A stretch of 64,000 nucleotides of DNA. It comes from Saccharothrix saharensis (GTDB taxonomy: Bacteria; Actinomycetota; Actinomycetes; Mycobacteriales; Pseudonocardiaceae). The position numbers and the translations under genes are program-made. The stretch's first letter is position 1. Each line of letters starts with the position of its first letter. This document shows positions 37,374 to 46,875 of this stretch, piece after piece. Below the pieces are notes generated by a model, which was not told the origin of the DNA, made no database searches, and worked only from the letters and a program-made list of their open reading frames with translations. The stretch is from positions 868,001 through 932,000 of the forward strand of contig NZ_VFPP01000001.1 in NCBI RefSeq assembly GCF_006716745.1, given 5' to 3'.

Positions 37374-40300
37374 CTGCGTCCTCCGGTCTTGAGCTCTTCG
37401 TAGGCGGGCGCGTCGCCGTCGAGCACCCGTTGCCAGGCGCGGGCGAACAGGTCGGCCACGGGTTCCCGCGGCACGATCACGCCGGGTTGGTCGGGGGTGT
37501 GGTCGAACATCGGTGCCTTCCACGACTCCAGCGGCACGTGCGGCGCGGCCAGCGCCAACCACCCGCCGGGCAGGAACAGCGACCGCCCGGCCCGGGCCCG
37601 CTTCGCGGTGAGCACCAGGTCGGTCTCGGCGAGCGCGGCGCGGGCCTGGCGCAGCCGGGCGGGCTTCCACCCGGTCCACCGGGCCACGTTCGCGTCGGTG
37701 GGGTCGGGCAGCGCCAGCAGTTGCAGGTACAGCGCGGCCGCGTCCTCGGTCAGGTCGAACCGCGTCGCGACCTGCGCCACCAGCTCGGGCACGGACAGGG
37801 TCGGGTCCTGGTGGTAGGCGGCCGGGTCGACGCCCTCCGGCGCCGGGACCGCGCACACGGCGGTGAGGCGGTCGTCGGCCAGCCGGTCCAGCATCCGCAG
37901 CACGTCCTGCCGGCCGCTCAACGCCGTCACGGCCTCCATCAGGTCCCGGTCGGCCGGCCCCACCTGGCCGGGCCGCAGCACCAGGTGGAAGTGCGCGTCG
38001 CCCGCGCGGGCCAGCTCCAGCCACTCGCCGTACTGGTAGCGCCCGCCGTCCTCGGGCAGGTCGGCGCCGAGCAGCGCGGCGAGCCTCTCCGCCGCGACCC
38101 ACCGGCCGAGGTCCACCGCGAAGCCGGGGTGCGCGACCCGCTGCCGCGCCATCGCCAACGCCTCGGGCAGCCGGGCGCGCAGCGGCGAGCCCGCCGGGAG
38201 CCGGTGGGCCAGCCACAGCAACGCCTGCGGCACGGCCCACAGCGCCGTGCGGTCGAAGCCGTCCCGGTTGCGGGCCTGCAACCCCGAGCCGGTGAACGTC
38301 AGGTCGGCGTCGACGGCGAGCCACGGGGTGGAGTCCGGGTTGACCACGCCGGTCACGTACTCGCCCGCGTTCTGCAGGTTCAGCAGCTTCGCCGCGTCCA
38401 CCAGCACGTCGTCGGGCACCGCGGCCCGGTGGCCGTACTCGGCGGTCCACACCTCGGCGACCGCGGCCACGTTCGGCCCGGTCGTCCACAGCTCCGCCGG
38501 GTCGGCGGGCACGGCGGCGGCGACCAGCCGCAGCCGGAAGCCGTCGTCCTGTCGGCGGAACCGCTCCTTGGCCGCCTTGGCGCCCGCCGCGGACAGGCCG
38601 AGCAGCCGGCGGTCGGCGGTGGCCAGGAAGTTCGCGTCCCGACGGTCAACGCCGGGCATGCCGGCCAGCAGCAGGGTCGCCTCGGCCGTGCCCAGGCCGG
38701 TGAGCTCCACCAGCGCGGGCACCGCCTCGGGGAACCACGGCGCGGGCCCGCGCTCGGCGAGCACCTCCAGGAACCGGGCCACCCGATGCGGCCCGAACGG
38801 CGTGCGCACTTCCTGCGACCGCTCGAGGGTCCAGTCCTTCGGCAGCTCGAACGCGCCCGGCGTGCGGCTGAACTGCACGCCGTCGAACCGGCTGCCCGGC
38901 TCGTGGCGCCACCGCGTCTCGAACAGGGCGATGAACCCGTCGCCGACCGGCGTGACCCGGTCCTTGGGGTTCGCCTCTCCCTTGTGGACGGTCACGGCGA
39001 CGGTGCGCCAGTGCCCGGCGGCGTCGGCCAGGCCGCAGTCCGCGATCGACCGCAGCACGAGCGCCAGCGCGGCCCGCTGGTCGTCCGGGGTGAGCGGGGA
39101 CGCGGCGCGGTGGGCCAGGGCGGGCAGGTGCGGCAGCACGTCGAACCAGCGCGGCGCGTTCGACACCGGCAGGGACCGGCCCTCGGGCCGCAGGACCGCC
39201 TCGGTGAGCGCGGCCAGCAGCGCGGGCAGCGCCGTCGGCACCGGGCCGCGCGAGTTGTAGGACCGGTAACCGCCGAACCAGTTCAGCGCGGCGTTGACCT
39301 CGTCCTCGGTGACCTCCGGGCCGGTGGGGGCCAGGACCGGGTCGACCTCGCGGGCCGCCGCGGCGAGGTCGGCGTAACCCCGGAAGGAGCGCTCCAGCAC
39401 GGCGGCGCGGCGGACGAGGTCCACCACGCCGGAGACCAGCGCGGGGTGGGTGAGGCCGGGCAGGGCGGCGGTGACGACGCCGGCGAGGCCGTCGCGCTCG
39501 CCGCGCACCAGCGCCTTGAGCCGCTCGCGCACCGTGCGCTTCTCCCCCGTTTCCGCGCGTGCGGCGGCGAGCATCCGCTCCACCGCCTCCCGCGTCACGC
39601 CGCGCAGCGCCGCCGACCCGGCCTCGTCGCGCGGCCGCAGGAGGTGCCACCAGTCCAGCGGCGGCACGAACGGAGTGCCCGTCGCGTACGGCGGGTGCTG
39701 GGCGGCGGACGACACGGCGGCCAGCCGGGTGCCGTCCCGGTCGAACAGCACCATCGACTCGCGCCCGCCGGTCAGCACGACCTCCGCGCCGCCGGGCAGC
39801 CGCAGCACACCGGTCGGGCAGGCGGCCAGCCGCGCGCGGCGACCGTCGACGCCTTCGCCGACGTGCGAGCCGTCCGCTTCCCGGCGCACCCGCCAGCCGT
39901 GCAGGCCGTCCGCCGCGCCGAGCGGGCTGCCCACCGTCCCGGCCACCGCGGGCCGGAGGTCGCAGCTGCCGAGGACCAGCGTCGTGCCGTCGGCGGCGAA
40001 GTCCTCCACGAACCGCGGCAGGCTCGCCCGACCGCGCTGACCGGTGGCCGGGTCGACCTCGAACCAGCGCCACGCGTGGTCGTGCCACAGGCCGGCCCAC
40101 AGCGTGGTGCCGTCGCCGTGCACCTCACCGGGGGTCGGCACGACCGTGTCACCGCGGTGCACGACCCGCGCGCCGGCGGTCCGGCCGCCGTCGGCCTGCG
40201 CGATCGACGCCGACGGCGTGTTGTGCCGGTAGTAGCTGCGGTCGCTGTCGCCCATCGCGAAGACCTGGTCCGGCGCGTCGCTCCAGTACGCCAGCTCGCC

Positions 40301-42196
40301 GTCCGGCCCCTGCCAGCGGACCAGCAGGACGCCGTCGAACCAGGACGCGCTCGGCGCGAAACCCCAGCGGTGCCGGGCGTCGGCCGGGATGCGGGAGACG
40401 TGCTCGGCGAGCACGCCGTCCGGGCCGATCACCACGAACGTCTCGCCGCGCCGCAGCACGAGCGCGGGCCACCCCTCGCCGCACACCACCACGCCGTCGT
40501 CCTTGGGCGTGCCCGCGTCCGCCAGGCGTTCGACGGCCTCCTCGAGGGCGGGCCACCCCAGTTCGTCGAGCAGACCCGCGCGCAGCGTCGTGTGCAACGC
40601 GGCGGCGACGTCGGTGCCGGCCAGCCGCTCGGCCGCCTCCGGCACGTCCACGTACGCCTCCGGCACCCGCAGGACGCTCAGCTTGTCGAGGTGGTCGGCC
40701 AGGTCCGGCAGGCCGGTGACCGCCACGCGATCGACGTGCGAGCCGATCCACGAGCTCAGCGCACCGCGCAGGCCCGGCACCGCCATCACCGACGACAGCA
40801 CGTCCAGGGCGACCGCGCCCGAGCGGGTGTGGGAGCGGGCGTGCGCGACGACGCCCTCGCCGAGCGAACGGCCGAACCGCTCGGACGCGGCCAGCGCGGC
40901 GAGATCGCGCCCGCCGGGTGCGTCGTCGGCCAGCCAGCCGCCGACGTCGAGCTGCTGGTCCCGGTCGGAGGCCGCCAGCGGCACGTTCCGCGACACCATC
41001 AGGTCCAGCACGTCCAGGTCGCCCTGGCGCCAGTAGCGCAGCGCCCGCACCGGCACGGCGTCGGCGACGAGCCGGTCCGCCATCGCCTCGACCAGCTCCA
41101 GCAGCCGCACCGAGCGCGCCGTGCCGCGCCACCCCGACGCGCGCACCGCCAGGACCGACGACAGCCACTCCGCCGGGTTCGCCTCGACCTCGTCCGGCCC
41201 GATCAGGGCACGCGTGGCGCCGCAGGCGGTCAGGATCTCCAGCCACGTCTCCAGCACGGACTCCGAGTCGGGCACGAACGCCAGCAGCCGGCCGCGCACC
41301 CGCGCGTCCTCGGTGGCCAGCGCCACCAGCGAAGCGCGGTAGGACTTCCAGAACGCGCCGCTCGCCCGGCTGATCGCGGAGGTGTCCAGGATCGCGCGCA
41401 GCAGCCGCCGGTCCTCGGCCGCGAGGTCGCGCTTGGCGACCTTGGCCAACCGCCGCAGGTCCTCCGGCATCCCGGTGTAGGGCGGCAGGCCGCCCCGCGT
41501 GCGCTCGACGCACAGGGTGAAGAACAGGTCGTAGGCCGCTTCCGGGTCGTGCTTGCGGGCCAGGCCCTTGGCGTGCGCGGACAGCGCCTTGGCGGTCAAC
41601 GCGCCGGCGAACGCGAACTCGAGGAACACCTCGCGGGTGCGTTCGGGGTCGACCGCCAGGTCGTGCACCTCCTCCGCCTCGCGCGCCTTGCCGAACATGC
41701 TCGCCGCGTAGGTGGTGTTGCCGTGCTCCAGGAAGATCCGCCCGGCCTGCTCGTAGAACGTGGGCAGGAAGTGCGGCGCGGACCGGCCGAGCATGGTGCC
41801 GAGCCGGGTGAAGCCGTCCTTCGCCGCGCCCGCCTTGGACTTGGCGGTGCGGGCCAGCCGTTCGACGTCCTTGACCAGGTTGAGCGCGTGGTGGGCGTTG
41901 GCGGGGTCGTGCACGAGCGCCCAGGCGGGGAAGCCCATCGCGCTGCGCTTGCCGGTGCCGACGTCGGCGACCCGGGCCGGCGCGTCGAAGCCGAGGTACT
42001 CGCAGGTCAGGTCTTCGGCGCGGCCCAGCACGGTGGGCACGAGCCGCACCACGACGCGGTCGTCCAGGCCGGGGTGGGCGTAGTGGCGGGCGGTGACGGT
42101 GTCGCGGTCGTCTCCCACCTCGGCGGTGCCGGGCAGCACCGCGCCCGCGGCGATCAGGGCTTTCGGGCTGGGCGCTTCCGGGTTCAGGGCGTTCAC
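37370..42196 (-). CDS. Very large protein of the MoxR-vWA-SWIM gene set, unknown function
   Basis: A 1608-residue cytosolic protein without a signal peptide or membrane segment. No catalytic family is recognised. Residues about 550-820 are rich in short beta-strand and Gly/Trp/Asp-turn elements that could form a beta-propeller-like region. The N- and C-terminal thirds are mostly helical with repeat-like Ala/Leu-rich stretches. The GTG start overlaps the stop of the DUF4132-like gene, and its stop overlaps MoxR. Very large proteins of this kind accompany the MoxR/SWIM/vWA set and are often named only as DNA-binding or hypothetical. A scaffold or effector role is inference. Confidence 0.75.
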   Translation of the reverse strand: MNALNPEAPSPKALIAAGAVLPGTAEVGDDRDTVTARHYAHPGLDDRVVVRLVPTVLGRAEDLTCEYLGFDAPARVADVGTGKRSAMGFPAWALVHDPANAHHALNLVKDVERLARTAKSKAGAAKDGFTRLGTMLGRSAPHFLPTFYEQAGRIFLEHGNTTYAASMFGKAREAEEVHDLAVDPERTREVFLEFAFAGALTAKALSAHAKGLARKHDPEAAYDLFFTLCVERTRGGLPPYTGMPEDLRRLAKVAKRDLAAEDRRLLRAILDTSAISRASGAFWKSYRASLVALATEDARVRGRLLAFVPDSESVLETWLEILTACGATRALIGPDEVEANPAEWLSSVLAVRASGWRGTARSVRLLELVEAMADRLVADAVPVRALRYWRQGDLDVLDLMVSRNVPLAASDRDQQLDVGGWLADDAPGGRDLAALAASERFGRSLGEGVVAHARSHTRSGAVALDVLSSVMAVPGLRGALSSWIGSHVDRVAVTGLPDLADHLDKLSVLRVPEAYVDVPEAAERLAGTDVAAALHTTLRAGLLDELGWPALEEAVERLADAGTPKDDGVVVCGEGWPALVLRRGETFVVIGPDGVLAEHVSRIPADARHRWGFAPSASWFDGVLLVRWQGPDGELAYWSDAPDQVFAMGDSDRSYYRHNTPSASIAQADGGRTAGARVVHRGDTVVPTPGEVHGDGTTLWAGLWHDHAWRWFEVDPATGQRGRASLPRFVEDFAADGTTLVLGSCDLRPAVAGTVGSPLGAADGLHGWRVRREADGSHVGEGVDGRRARLAACPTGVLRLPGGAEVVLTGGRESMVLFDRDGTRLAAVSSAAQHPPYATGTPFVPPLDWWHLLRPRDEAGSAALRGVTREAVERMLAAARAETGEKRTVRERLKALVRGERDGLAGVVTAALPGLTHPALVSGVVDLVRRAAVLERSFRGYADLAAAAREVDPVLAPTGPEVTEDEVNAALNWFGGYRSYNSRGPVPTALPALLAALTEAVLRPEGRSLPVSNAPRWFDVLPHLPALAHRAASPLTPDDQRAALALVLRSIADCGLADAAGHWRTVAVTVHKGEANPKDRVTPVGDGFIALFETRWRHEPGSRFDGVQFSRTPGAFELPKDWTLERSQEVRTPFGPHRVARFLEVLAERGPAPWFPEAVPALVELTGLGTAEATLLLAGMPGVDRRDANFLATADRRLLGLSAAGAKAAKERFRRQDDGFRLRLVAAAVPADPAELWTTGPNVAAVAEVWTAEYGHRAAVPDDVLVDAAKLLNLQNAGEYVTGVVNPDSTPWLAVDADLTFTGSGLQARNRDGFDRTALWAVPQALLWLAHRLPAGSPLRARLPEALAMARQRVAHPGFAVDLGRWVAAERLAALLGADLPEDGGRYQYGEWLELARAGDAHFHLVLRPGQVGPADRDLMEAVTALSGRQDVLRMLDRLADDRLTAVCAVPAPEGVDPAAYHQDPTLSVPELVAQVATRFDLTEDAAALYLQLLALPDPTDANVARWTGWKPARLRQARAALAETDLVLTAKRARAGRSLFLPGGWLALAAPHVPLESWKAPMFDHTPDQPGVIVPREPVADLFARAWQRVLDGDAPAYEELKTGGRR

Positions 42197-43074
42197 GGGG
42201 CCACCACCGCTTCCTCGACGACGCGACCGGCGTGGATCGCCGCCGCCATGCGCATCCCCTCGGACCACGCGACCGGTCCGACGTCGGCGAGCGGCAGGGC
42301 GGTTCCGTCCGCCAGCGCCCACCTCAGGTCGCCCGTCCACGCCTCGCCCTCGGGGTAGTCCGAGCCGAGCCAGTACCGGGCCTCCACGGCCCGGCCGTCC
42401 TCGAACGCGGCGTAGACCGCGTCACCCCCGCGCACCGGGTAGCCGAGCGTGCGGCAGCGGCTGAGCGCGTGGTTGAGCTGCTCGAACTTGCCGCCGGCGA
42501 AGTCGTCGACCGAGGTCTTGCCGGCGAGCCCGGCGGGGCGGGTGTGCGTCTGCCGGAACAGCTGCTGCACCTTCTGCTCGACGGCGAGCTCCGCGCCGAA
42601 CTCGCGCAGCTCCTCCAGGTCCTCCAGCAGCACCGGGTGCGGGATGGACACCACCTCGGGCTTGAGCCGCCGCGTGTCACCGTCGAGGGTCACCACGCCG
42701 AGCCCGCGCTCGGGGTCGGCGTCGCGCAGGAACCCGGTCTCCGCGCCCGTGCCGTCGTCGGCGGTGACGACGAGGTCGCGCAGCGCCTCGGCCCACGCCG
42801 CGTCCGCCCAGACCTCGGCGATCAGCGCCGCCGGCACGGGCAGCGAGCGCACCATCCAGCCGTCCACGGCGGACAGGCACTCGGCCCGGTGCCTGGCCAG
42901 CCACTCGGCGAGCTGGCGCAACTGGACGACGCCCGGGTCGTCCTTGAGCGACGCGGGCACCGAGGACAGGAGCTTTCCCTTGCCGTTGCGGCACTGGACG
43001 CGCCCGTTCTCCCCGAGCCGCACCTGGTACCCCGAAGCGTGCCCGGATTGAGATCGGACATCGAGCCAGCCCAC
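42193..43074 (-). CDS. DUF4132-like protein, first gene of the MoxR operon
   Basis: A 293-residue protein. The C-terminal half (FRQTHTRPAGL, FEQLNHALSRCRTLGYPV, LADVGPVAWSEGMR) resembles the DUF4132 domain found in the E. coli MolR/YehI type. The N-terminal 40 residues form a short beta-rich module (VRLGENGRVQCRNGKGKLL). The GTG at 43074 has AGGAGG 4 nt upstream. It is the first gene of the operon leading to MoxR, vWA and SWIM genes. DUF4132 proteins are often near MoxR-type systems, but their biochemical role is unknown. Confidence 0.7.
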   Translation of the reverse strand: MGWLDVRSQSGHASGYQVRLGENGRVQCRNGKGKLLSSVPASLKDDPGVVQLRQLAEWLARHRAECLSAVDGWMVRSLPVPAALIAEVWADAAWAEALRDLVVTADDGTGAETGFLRDADPERGLGVVTLDGDTRRLKPEVVSIPHPVLLEDLEELREFGAELAVEQKVQQLFRQTHTRPAGLAGKTSVDDFAGGKFEQLNHALSRCRTLGYPVRGGDAVYAAFEDGRAVEARYWLGSDYPEGEAWTGDLRWALADGTALPLADVGPVAWSEGMRMAAAIHAGRVVEEAVVAP

Positions 43075-43790
43075 GGTTCCTCCTGCGAGTCGTTCACGAC
43101 GGTGTGGCGCGGAGGGTAGCGAGCGGGTCCGACAAAACGATCGGCATCGGCGGGTTCGTCGCCTCGCCGTGACCGGACGCGCGCTGCCGGAAGAACGTCG
43201 ACGTGGGTGCAACCGCTGGTCGAGGACGTCCTGGCGACCGTCCACTCGGACCACGTCTCGCGTTCCTCGGGCGGTCCGGCGCCTTCCGGGCCGGGTGTCG
43301 TCAGTGGACGATCAGCGTGACGACGGCGACCCCGGCCATGGCGAGGAGACGTCGGAGTACGCACCGCCCCCGTGCCCGTCGTGGAAGGGGGTTGGCCCCG
43401 GCGCCGCCGCTCCGCTGCCGGACGGGTGCCCGCCCGGCCCCGGGCCGACCGGGCCGCCACGTGTCGGCAACGCGGAGGCGTGACGTCCCGCGGTGAGGTT
43501 CGTGCAGGCCAACGGGAGACCCAGCACACCGGTGCCGGTGCGCGGCCGTCGGGCCACGGGGAGGTCCGCCGGTGCGGCCGGGTGCCCCGCCGATGTCGCC
43601 GCGACGCGGCGATGGCGCGCACCGGGCGGATCGGCCGCGTCCTGACCGCCACAGCGCGGCCGCAGAAGGGCTCGTCGGCCCGGAGCCTGGGCGACCCGGT
43701 CGACCGGCAGCGCGCCCGACGGCCGGCGCCTACCTCAAGTCTTGCCCAAATCAGGTGCGAATGTGACCGGCGTCTCTCTAACCTTCTCCC
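43075..43790. other. 700-bp gene-free region upstream of the MoxR operon
   Basis: No credible gene is seen on either strand; the open frames are Arg-rich shadows. It must hold the promoter of the MoxR operon just above 43074, for which I see no clear -35/-10 pair. A TACCCT box about 40 nt upstream of the start is the best -10 candidate. Confidence 0.4.
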
Positions 43791-43952
43791 ATGAGGCTGC
43801 TGCTGTGGATCGCACTCACGTGCGCGCTGGCGGTCGAGGGGGATGTGGTCCTTCCGCTGCTGGCGGGTGTGGCGATCGTCGGGTGCGCCGAGGTGCGCCG
43901 CCGGTCGCCGCGACCGCGCGCACGACGTCGCCATGATCTTCTCGCCAGTTGA
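43791..43952 (+). CDS. Small (53 aa) membrane protein, possibly leaderless
   Basis: A 53-residue frame with a hydrophobic first 31 residues (RLLLWIALTCALAVEGD then a second stretch VVLPLLAGVAIVG) and a strongly basic C terminus (RRRSPRPRARRR). A TAACCT box ends 6 nt before the ATG, so a leaderless message is plausible; there is no Shine-Dalgarno site. Size and layout match small basic-tailed membrane proteins common in actinomycetes. The function is unknown and it could be a chance frame. Confidence 0.45.
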   Translation: MRLLLWIALTCALAVEGDVVLPLLAGVAIVGCAEVRRRSPRPRARRRHDLLAS

Positions 43953-43977
43953 CCGGAATACTCGCGACCAATAGAGA
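43949..43977 (+). promoter_or_regulatory. Promoter upstream of the secreted glycosidase
   Basis: TTGACC (43949-43954) and TAGAGA (43972-43977) are 17 bp apart. A second pair, TTGACC (44012-44017) and TTTACT (44036-44041), has an 18-bp spacer. Either would serve the gene at 44184 with a leader of roughly 140-200 nt. Confidence 0.5.
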
Positions 43978-44053
43978 CGGACGATTTCGTGCGTAGTGTG
44001 GCGCACGTTACTTGACCTGCCGGACGACCAGCGGTTTTACTGCGGTCGCGCAT

Positions 44054-44075
44054 TCGCCTACTGACCGGTAGGCGA
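44054..44075. promoter_or_regulatory. Inverted repeat TCGCCTAC-N6-GTAGGCGA
   Basis: A perfect 8-bp inverted repeat with a 6-nt centre lies just after the second candidate promoter and 108 bp before the glycosidase start. It could be an operator or a leader hairpin. Confidence 0.45.
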
Positions 44076-44183
44076 TCATCGCGACCGAATCGAGGGCGGG
44101 CGCGCCCCTTTCTCCCCGTTGTGCGCGACATTGCCGTCGTGATCCCCAGTGGGTGCCGCCTGCCGTAAAACCGGGAGTCCGGC

Positions 44184-45458
44184 ATGTCCCCCCATCGGAA
44201 TGAACGCGGCCGTCACCGGCCCACCCGCGGCGGCCGAGGCCGCATACTGCTGTCGACCTTGGCCGCCGTGGCCACCGCGGCGGCGCTGCTCGCGCCCGCG
44301 GGCACTGCGAGCACCGGCGAGGACGCGGGAGGAGGTGGGCGGGTGAAGTCGTTCTGGTTGCACATGAGCGACACACCGGTGACCGACGAGATGCTCGCCA
44401 CCGAGGCCCGCCGACGCTCGTACATCGTGCTCAACGCCTGGCAGGGCGACCTGCTCGCCAAGCTGAAGGCGGCGAACCCCGCCGTGCAGGTCTTCGTCTA
44501 CAAGGACCTGTCGTCCACCCGCTCGTACGCGTGCCGCGACGGCGTCGACGACGCGGACCTGCCCGCCGGCGTCGGCTTCTGCACGGCCGAGCGCGACCAC
44601 CCCGAGTGGTTCCTGCTCGACCAGGGCGGCAACCGGATGGAGTACGACGGCTATCCCGGGCACTGGCAGATGGACGTCGGCAACCCGGCCTACCAGGACG
44701 CCTGGGCCGCGAACGTGGTCAAGAGCAGCGTCGCCACCGGGTTCGACGGCGTGTGGATGGACAACGCGCTGTTCCCGTGCGACGCCTACCACCCCGGCGT
44801 GTGCCCGGCGAAGTACCCGACCGACTCGGCGTTGCAGGACGCCTACGTGTCGATGTTGGCCAATACCCGCGACGAGTTCGTCTCGGCCGGGTTGAAGACG
44901 GTCGCGAACCTGTCCAACGCCCGGCTGCACGGGAACGCCTGGAACACCTACACCGAGTACCTCGACGGCGGCTTCGACGAGTGGTGGCTGGCGTTCGACG
45001 ACGACAACCTGTTGTCGGAGTACGCCGACGGGTGGAGCAAGCAGGTGGCCGAGATCGCCGACAACGAGGCCCGCGGCAAGATCACCCTGGTGCAGCCGCA
45101 CCACAGCGAGGCCGGTGACCGGGCGTACCGGTTCGCGCTGGCCAGCTACCTGATGGCGGCGGGCGACCTGGCCGCGATCGCGAGCATCGAGCAGACGGAC
45201 GGCTACGGCGACCCGACGCCGTGGCACGCCGAGTACGACTGGGACCTCGGCGCGCCGTCCGGGCCGTACCGGTCGGTGGGCACGAACCTGTTCGTCCGCG
45301 ACTTCGCGTGCGGCACGGTCGTGGTCAACGCCAACCGCACCGACAGCCGGTCCGTGACCGTGCCGCTGGACGGCGGGCACGTCACCGAGCGCGGCACGTC
45401 GGTCACCGAGGTCTCGCTAGCCGGCACCTCCGGCGCCGTCCTGCGCAAGCACTGCTGA
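44184..45458 (+). CDS. Secreted putative glycoside hydrolase (GHL15-like)
   Basis: A 424-residue protein with an N-terminal signal: a basic stretch, then a hydrophobic core LLSTLAAVATAAALLAPAG and AxA-like cleavage region. The mature part resembles the hypothetical glycosyl hydrolase family GHL15, a TIM-barrel fold, with GFDGVWMDNALF as the strand carrying a probable catalytic Asp and a later DEWWLAF acidic strand. A short beta C-terminal domain follows. The substrate is unknown, probably an extracellular polysaccharide. The ATG has GGGAG 7 nt upstream. Its last 42 bases overlap the 3' end of the convergent histidine kinase gene. Confidence 0.75.
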   Translation: MSPHRNERGRHRPTRGGRGRILLSTLAAVATAAALLAPAGTASTGEDAGGGGRVKSFWLHMSDTPVTDEMLATEARRRSYIVLNAWQGDLLAKLKAANPAVQVFVYKDLSSTRSYACRDGVDDADLPAGVGFCTAERDHPEWFLLDQGGNRMEYDGYPGHWQMDVGNPAYQDAWAANVVKSSVATGFDGVWMDNALFPCDAYHPGVCPAKYPTDSALQDAYVSMLANTRDEFVSAGLKTVANLSNARLHGNAWNTYTEYLDGGFDEWWLAFDDDNLLSEYADGWSKQVAEIADNEARGKITLVQPHHSEAGDRAYRFALASYLMAAGDLAAIASIEQTDGYGDPTPWHAEYDWDLGAPSGPYRSVGTNLFVRDFACGTVVVNANRTDSRSVTVPLDGGHVTERGTSVTEVSLAGTSGAVLRKHC

Positions 45459-46874
45459 CGGCGGCGTCAGCGGCAGGTGGACCCGGAAGCGGGTGTCACC
45501 GGGCTCGGATTCCACCCGGATGTCGCCGTGGTGGCGCTCGACCACGATCCGCCACGAGATGTCCAGGCCGAGCCCGGTGCCCTCGCCGACCGCCTTGGTG
45601 GTGAAGAACGGCTCGAAGATGCGCCGCTTCACCTCGGGCGGGATGCCGGTTCCGGTGTCGCCGACCTCCACGACCAGGTCGTCAGCGACCCGGGACGTGC
45701 GCACGGTCAGCGTGCCGAGTCCGGCCATCGCGGCCACCGCGTTGTCGACCAGGTTCGTCCACACCTGGTTGAGCTCGGCCGGGTAGGCGGGCAGCGGCGG
45801 CAGCGTCCGGTCGTAGTCCTTGACCACGCGCACGCCGTCGCGGAGCTTGCCGCCCAGCATCACCAGAGTGGAGTCGAGCAGGTCGTGCACGTCGACCACC
45901 TGGAACGGCGCCCGGTCGACCTGCGAGTACTGCTTGGCCGCGCCGACCAGTGTGGACACCCGGGTGGTGGCGTCCTCGATCTCGTTCATCAACGTCTCGG
46001 TCTCGACCGTGTAGGCCAGCCAGCGCACGGCGGCCTCGGTGGCGGTCCGCGGGCACAGCGCCGCCGCCCGGTCCAGCCACTCGACGCCCAGCCCGCCCGC
46101 GACCAGCACGGGCGCCAGGTCCCAGCCGCCGGTGACGCCGTGCGCGTCGAGCCAGTCGGCGACCTCGTCCTCCAGGTCGGCGGTCTCCATCGGGCCGAGC
46201 TTGGGCGCCTTCGCCACCTGCTCGACCGCGCTCTCCTGCAGCTCCACCAGCACCGGCAGGGTGGCCGGGTCGATCGACCCGCTCGCCAGCAGCGCGAGCT
46301 TGTGCCGCATCCCGGCCACCCGCTCCCGCAGCGCGCCGGTGGCCCGCACCGCGGCGGCGGCCGGGTTGTTCAGCTCGTGGGTCAGGCCGGCCGACAGCGA
46401 GCCCAGCGCGAGCAGCCGTTCCCGCTGGCTGACGATCCGCTCGGTGTTGCGCATGCCGAAGAACAGGCCTTCCAGCAGGTGGATGGCCATCGGGAACCAG
46501 GAGCGGAACATCGCGCCGAAGTCGTGCGCGGGCAGTTGGTACAGCCGCACGTCGGTCACCGCGTCGGCGGTCATCTGGTAGGCGGTCTTGGCCTCCGCGT
46601 CGGCGCCCAGGTACGCCTGGGTGGCGCCGAAGTACGCGCCGCGGTGGTCGGTGCGGTTGGTCTCCACGCGTTGGCCGCCGATGACGCGGCTGAGCGCGAC
46701 CGTGCCGTCCAGCAGCACGAAGAAGCAGGTCGCGGGCTGTCCCTCGCGCAGCACCTGCGTGCCGGCCGCGTGCGTCTCCACCTGGCCGTGGGCGACCAGC
46801 CACTCCAGTTGCGCCTCCGACAGGTGCTCGAACAGGAACAGCCCGCGCAGGTCGTCGACCGCCAGGTTCTCCAC
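45417..46874 (-). CDS. Histidine kinase with N-terminal cyclic-nucleotide-binding domain
   Basis: A 485-residue cytosolic kinase. Residues about 10-135 form a cNMP-binding/Crp-like beta barrel ([21 protein letters not shown]). The phospho-acceptor is in [14 protein letters not shown] near residue 175. The ATP-binding lobe has [20 protein letters not shown] and [11 protein letters not shown]. The GTG start lies 1 bp after the stop of the response regulator gene, so they are one two-component operon. The kinase probably senses a nucleotide or a redox partner and phosphorylates the receiver at D67 of its neighbour. The partnership is inferred from gene order. Confidence 0.87.
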   Translation of the reverse strand: MENLAVDDLRGLFLFEHLSEAQLEWLVAHGQVETHAAGTQVLREGQPATCFFVLLDGTVALSRVIGGQRVETNRTDHRGAYFGATQAYLGADAEAKTAYQMTADAVTDVRLYQLPAHDFGAMFRSWFPMAIHLLEGLFFGMRNTERIVSQRERLLALGSLSAGLTHELNNPAAAAVRATGALRERVAGMRHKLALLASGSIDPATLPVLVELQESAVEQVAKAPKLGPMETADLEDEVADWLDAHGVTGGWDLAPVLVAGGLGVEWLDRAAALCPRTATEAAVRWLAYTVETETLMNEIEDATTRVSTLVGAAKQYSQVDRAPFQVVDVHDLLDSTLVMLGGKLRDGVRVVKDYDRTLPPLPAYPAELNQVWTNLVDNAVAAMAGLGTLTVRTSRVADDLVVEVGDTGTGIPPEVKRRIFEPFFTTKAVGEGTGLGLDISWRIVVERHHGDIRVESEPGDTRFRVHLPLTPPSAVLAQDGAGGAG

Positions 46875-46875
46875 G

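Noticed and set aside
43130-43740. Genes in the long region above the MoxR operon
   Set aside because: The open frames on both strands lack ribosome sites and have Arg/Gly/Pro composition typical of non-coding G+C-rich DNA.
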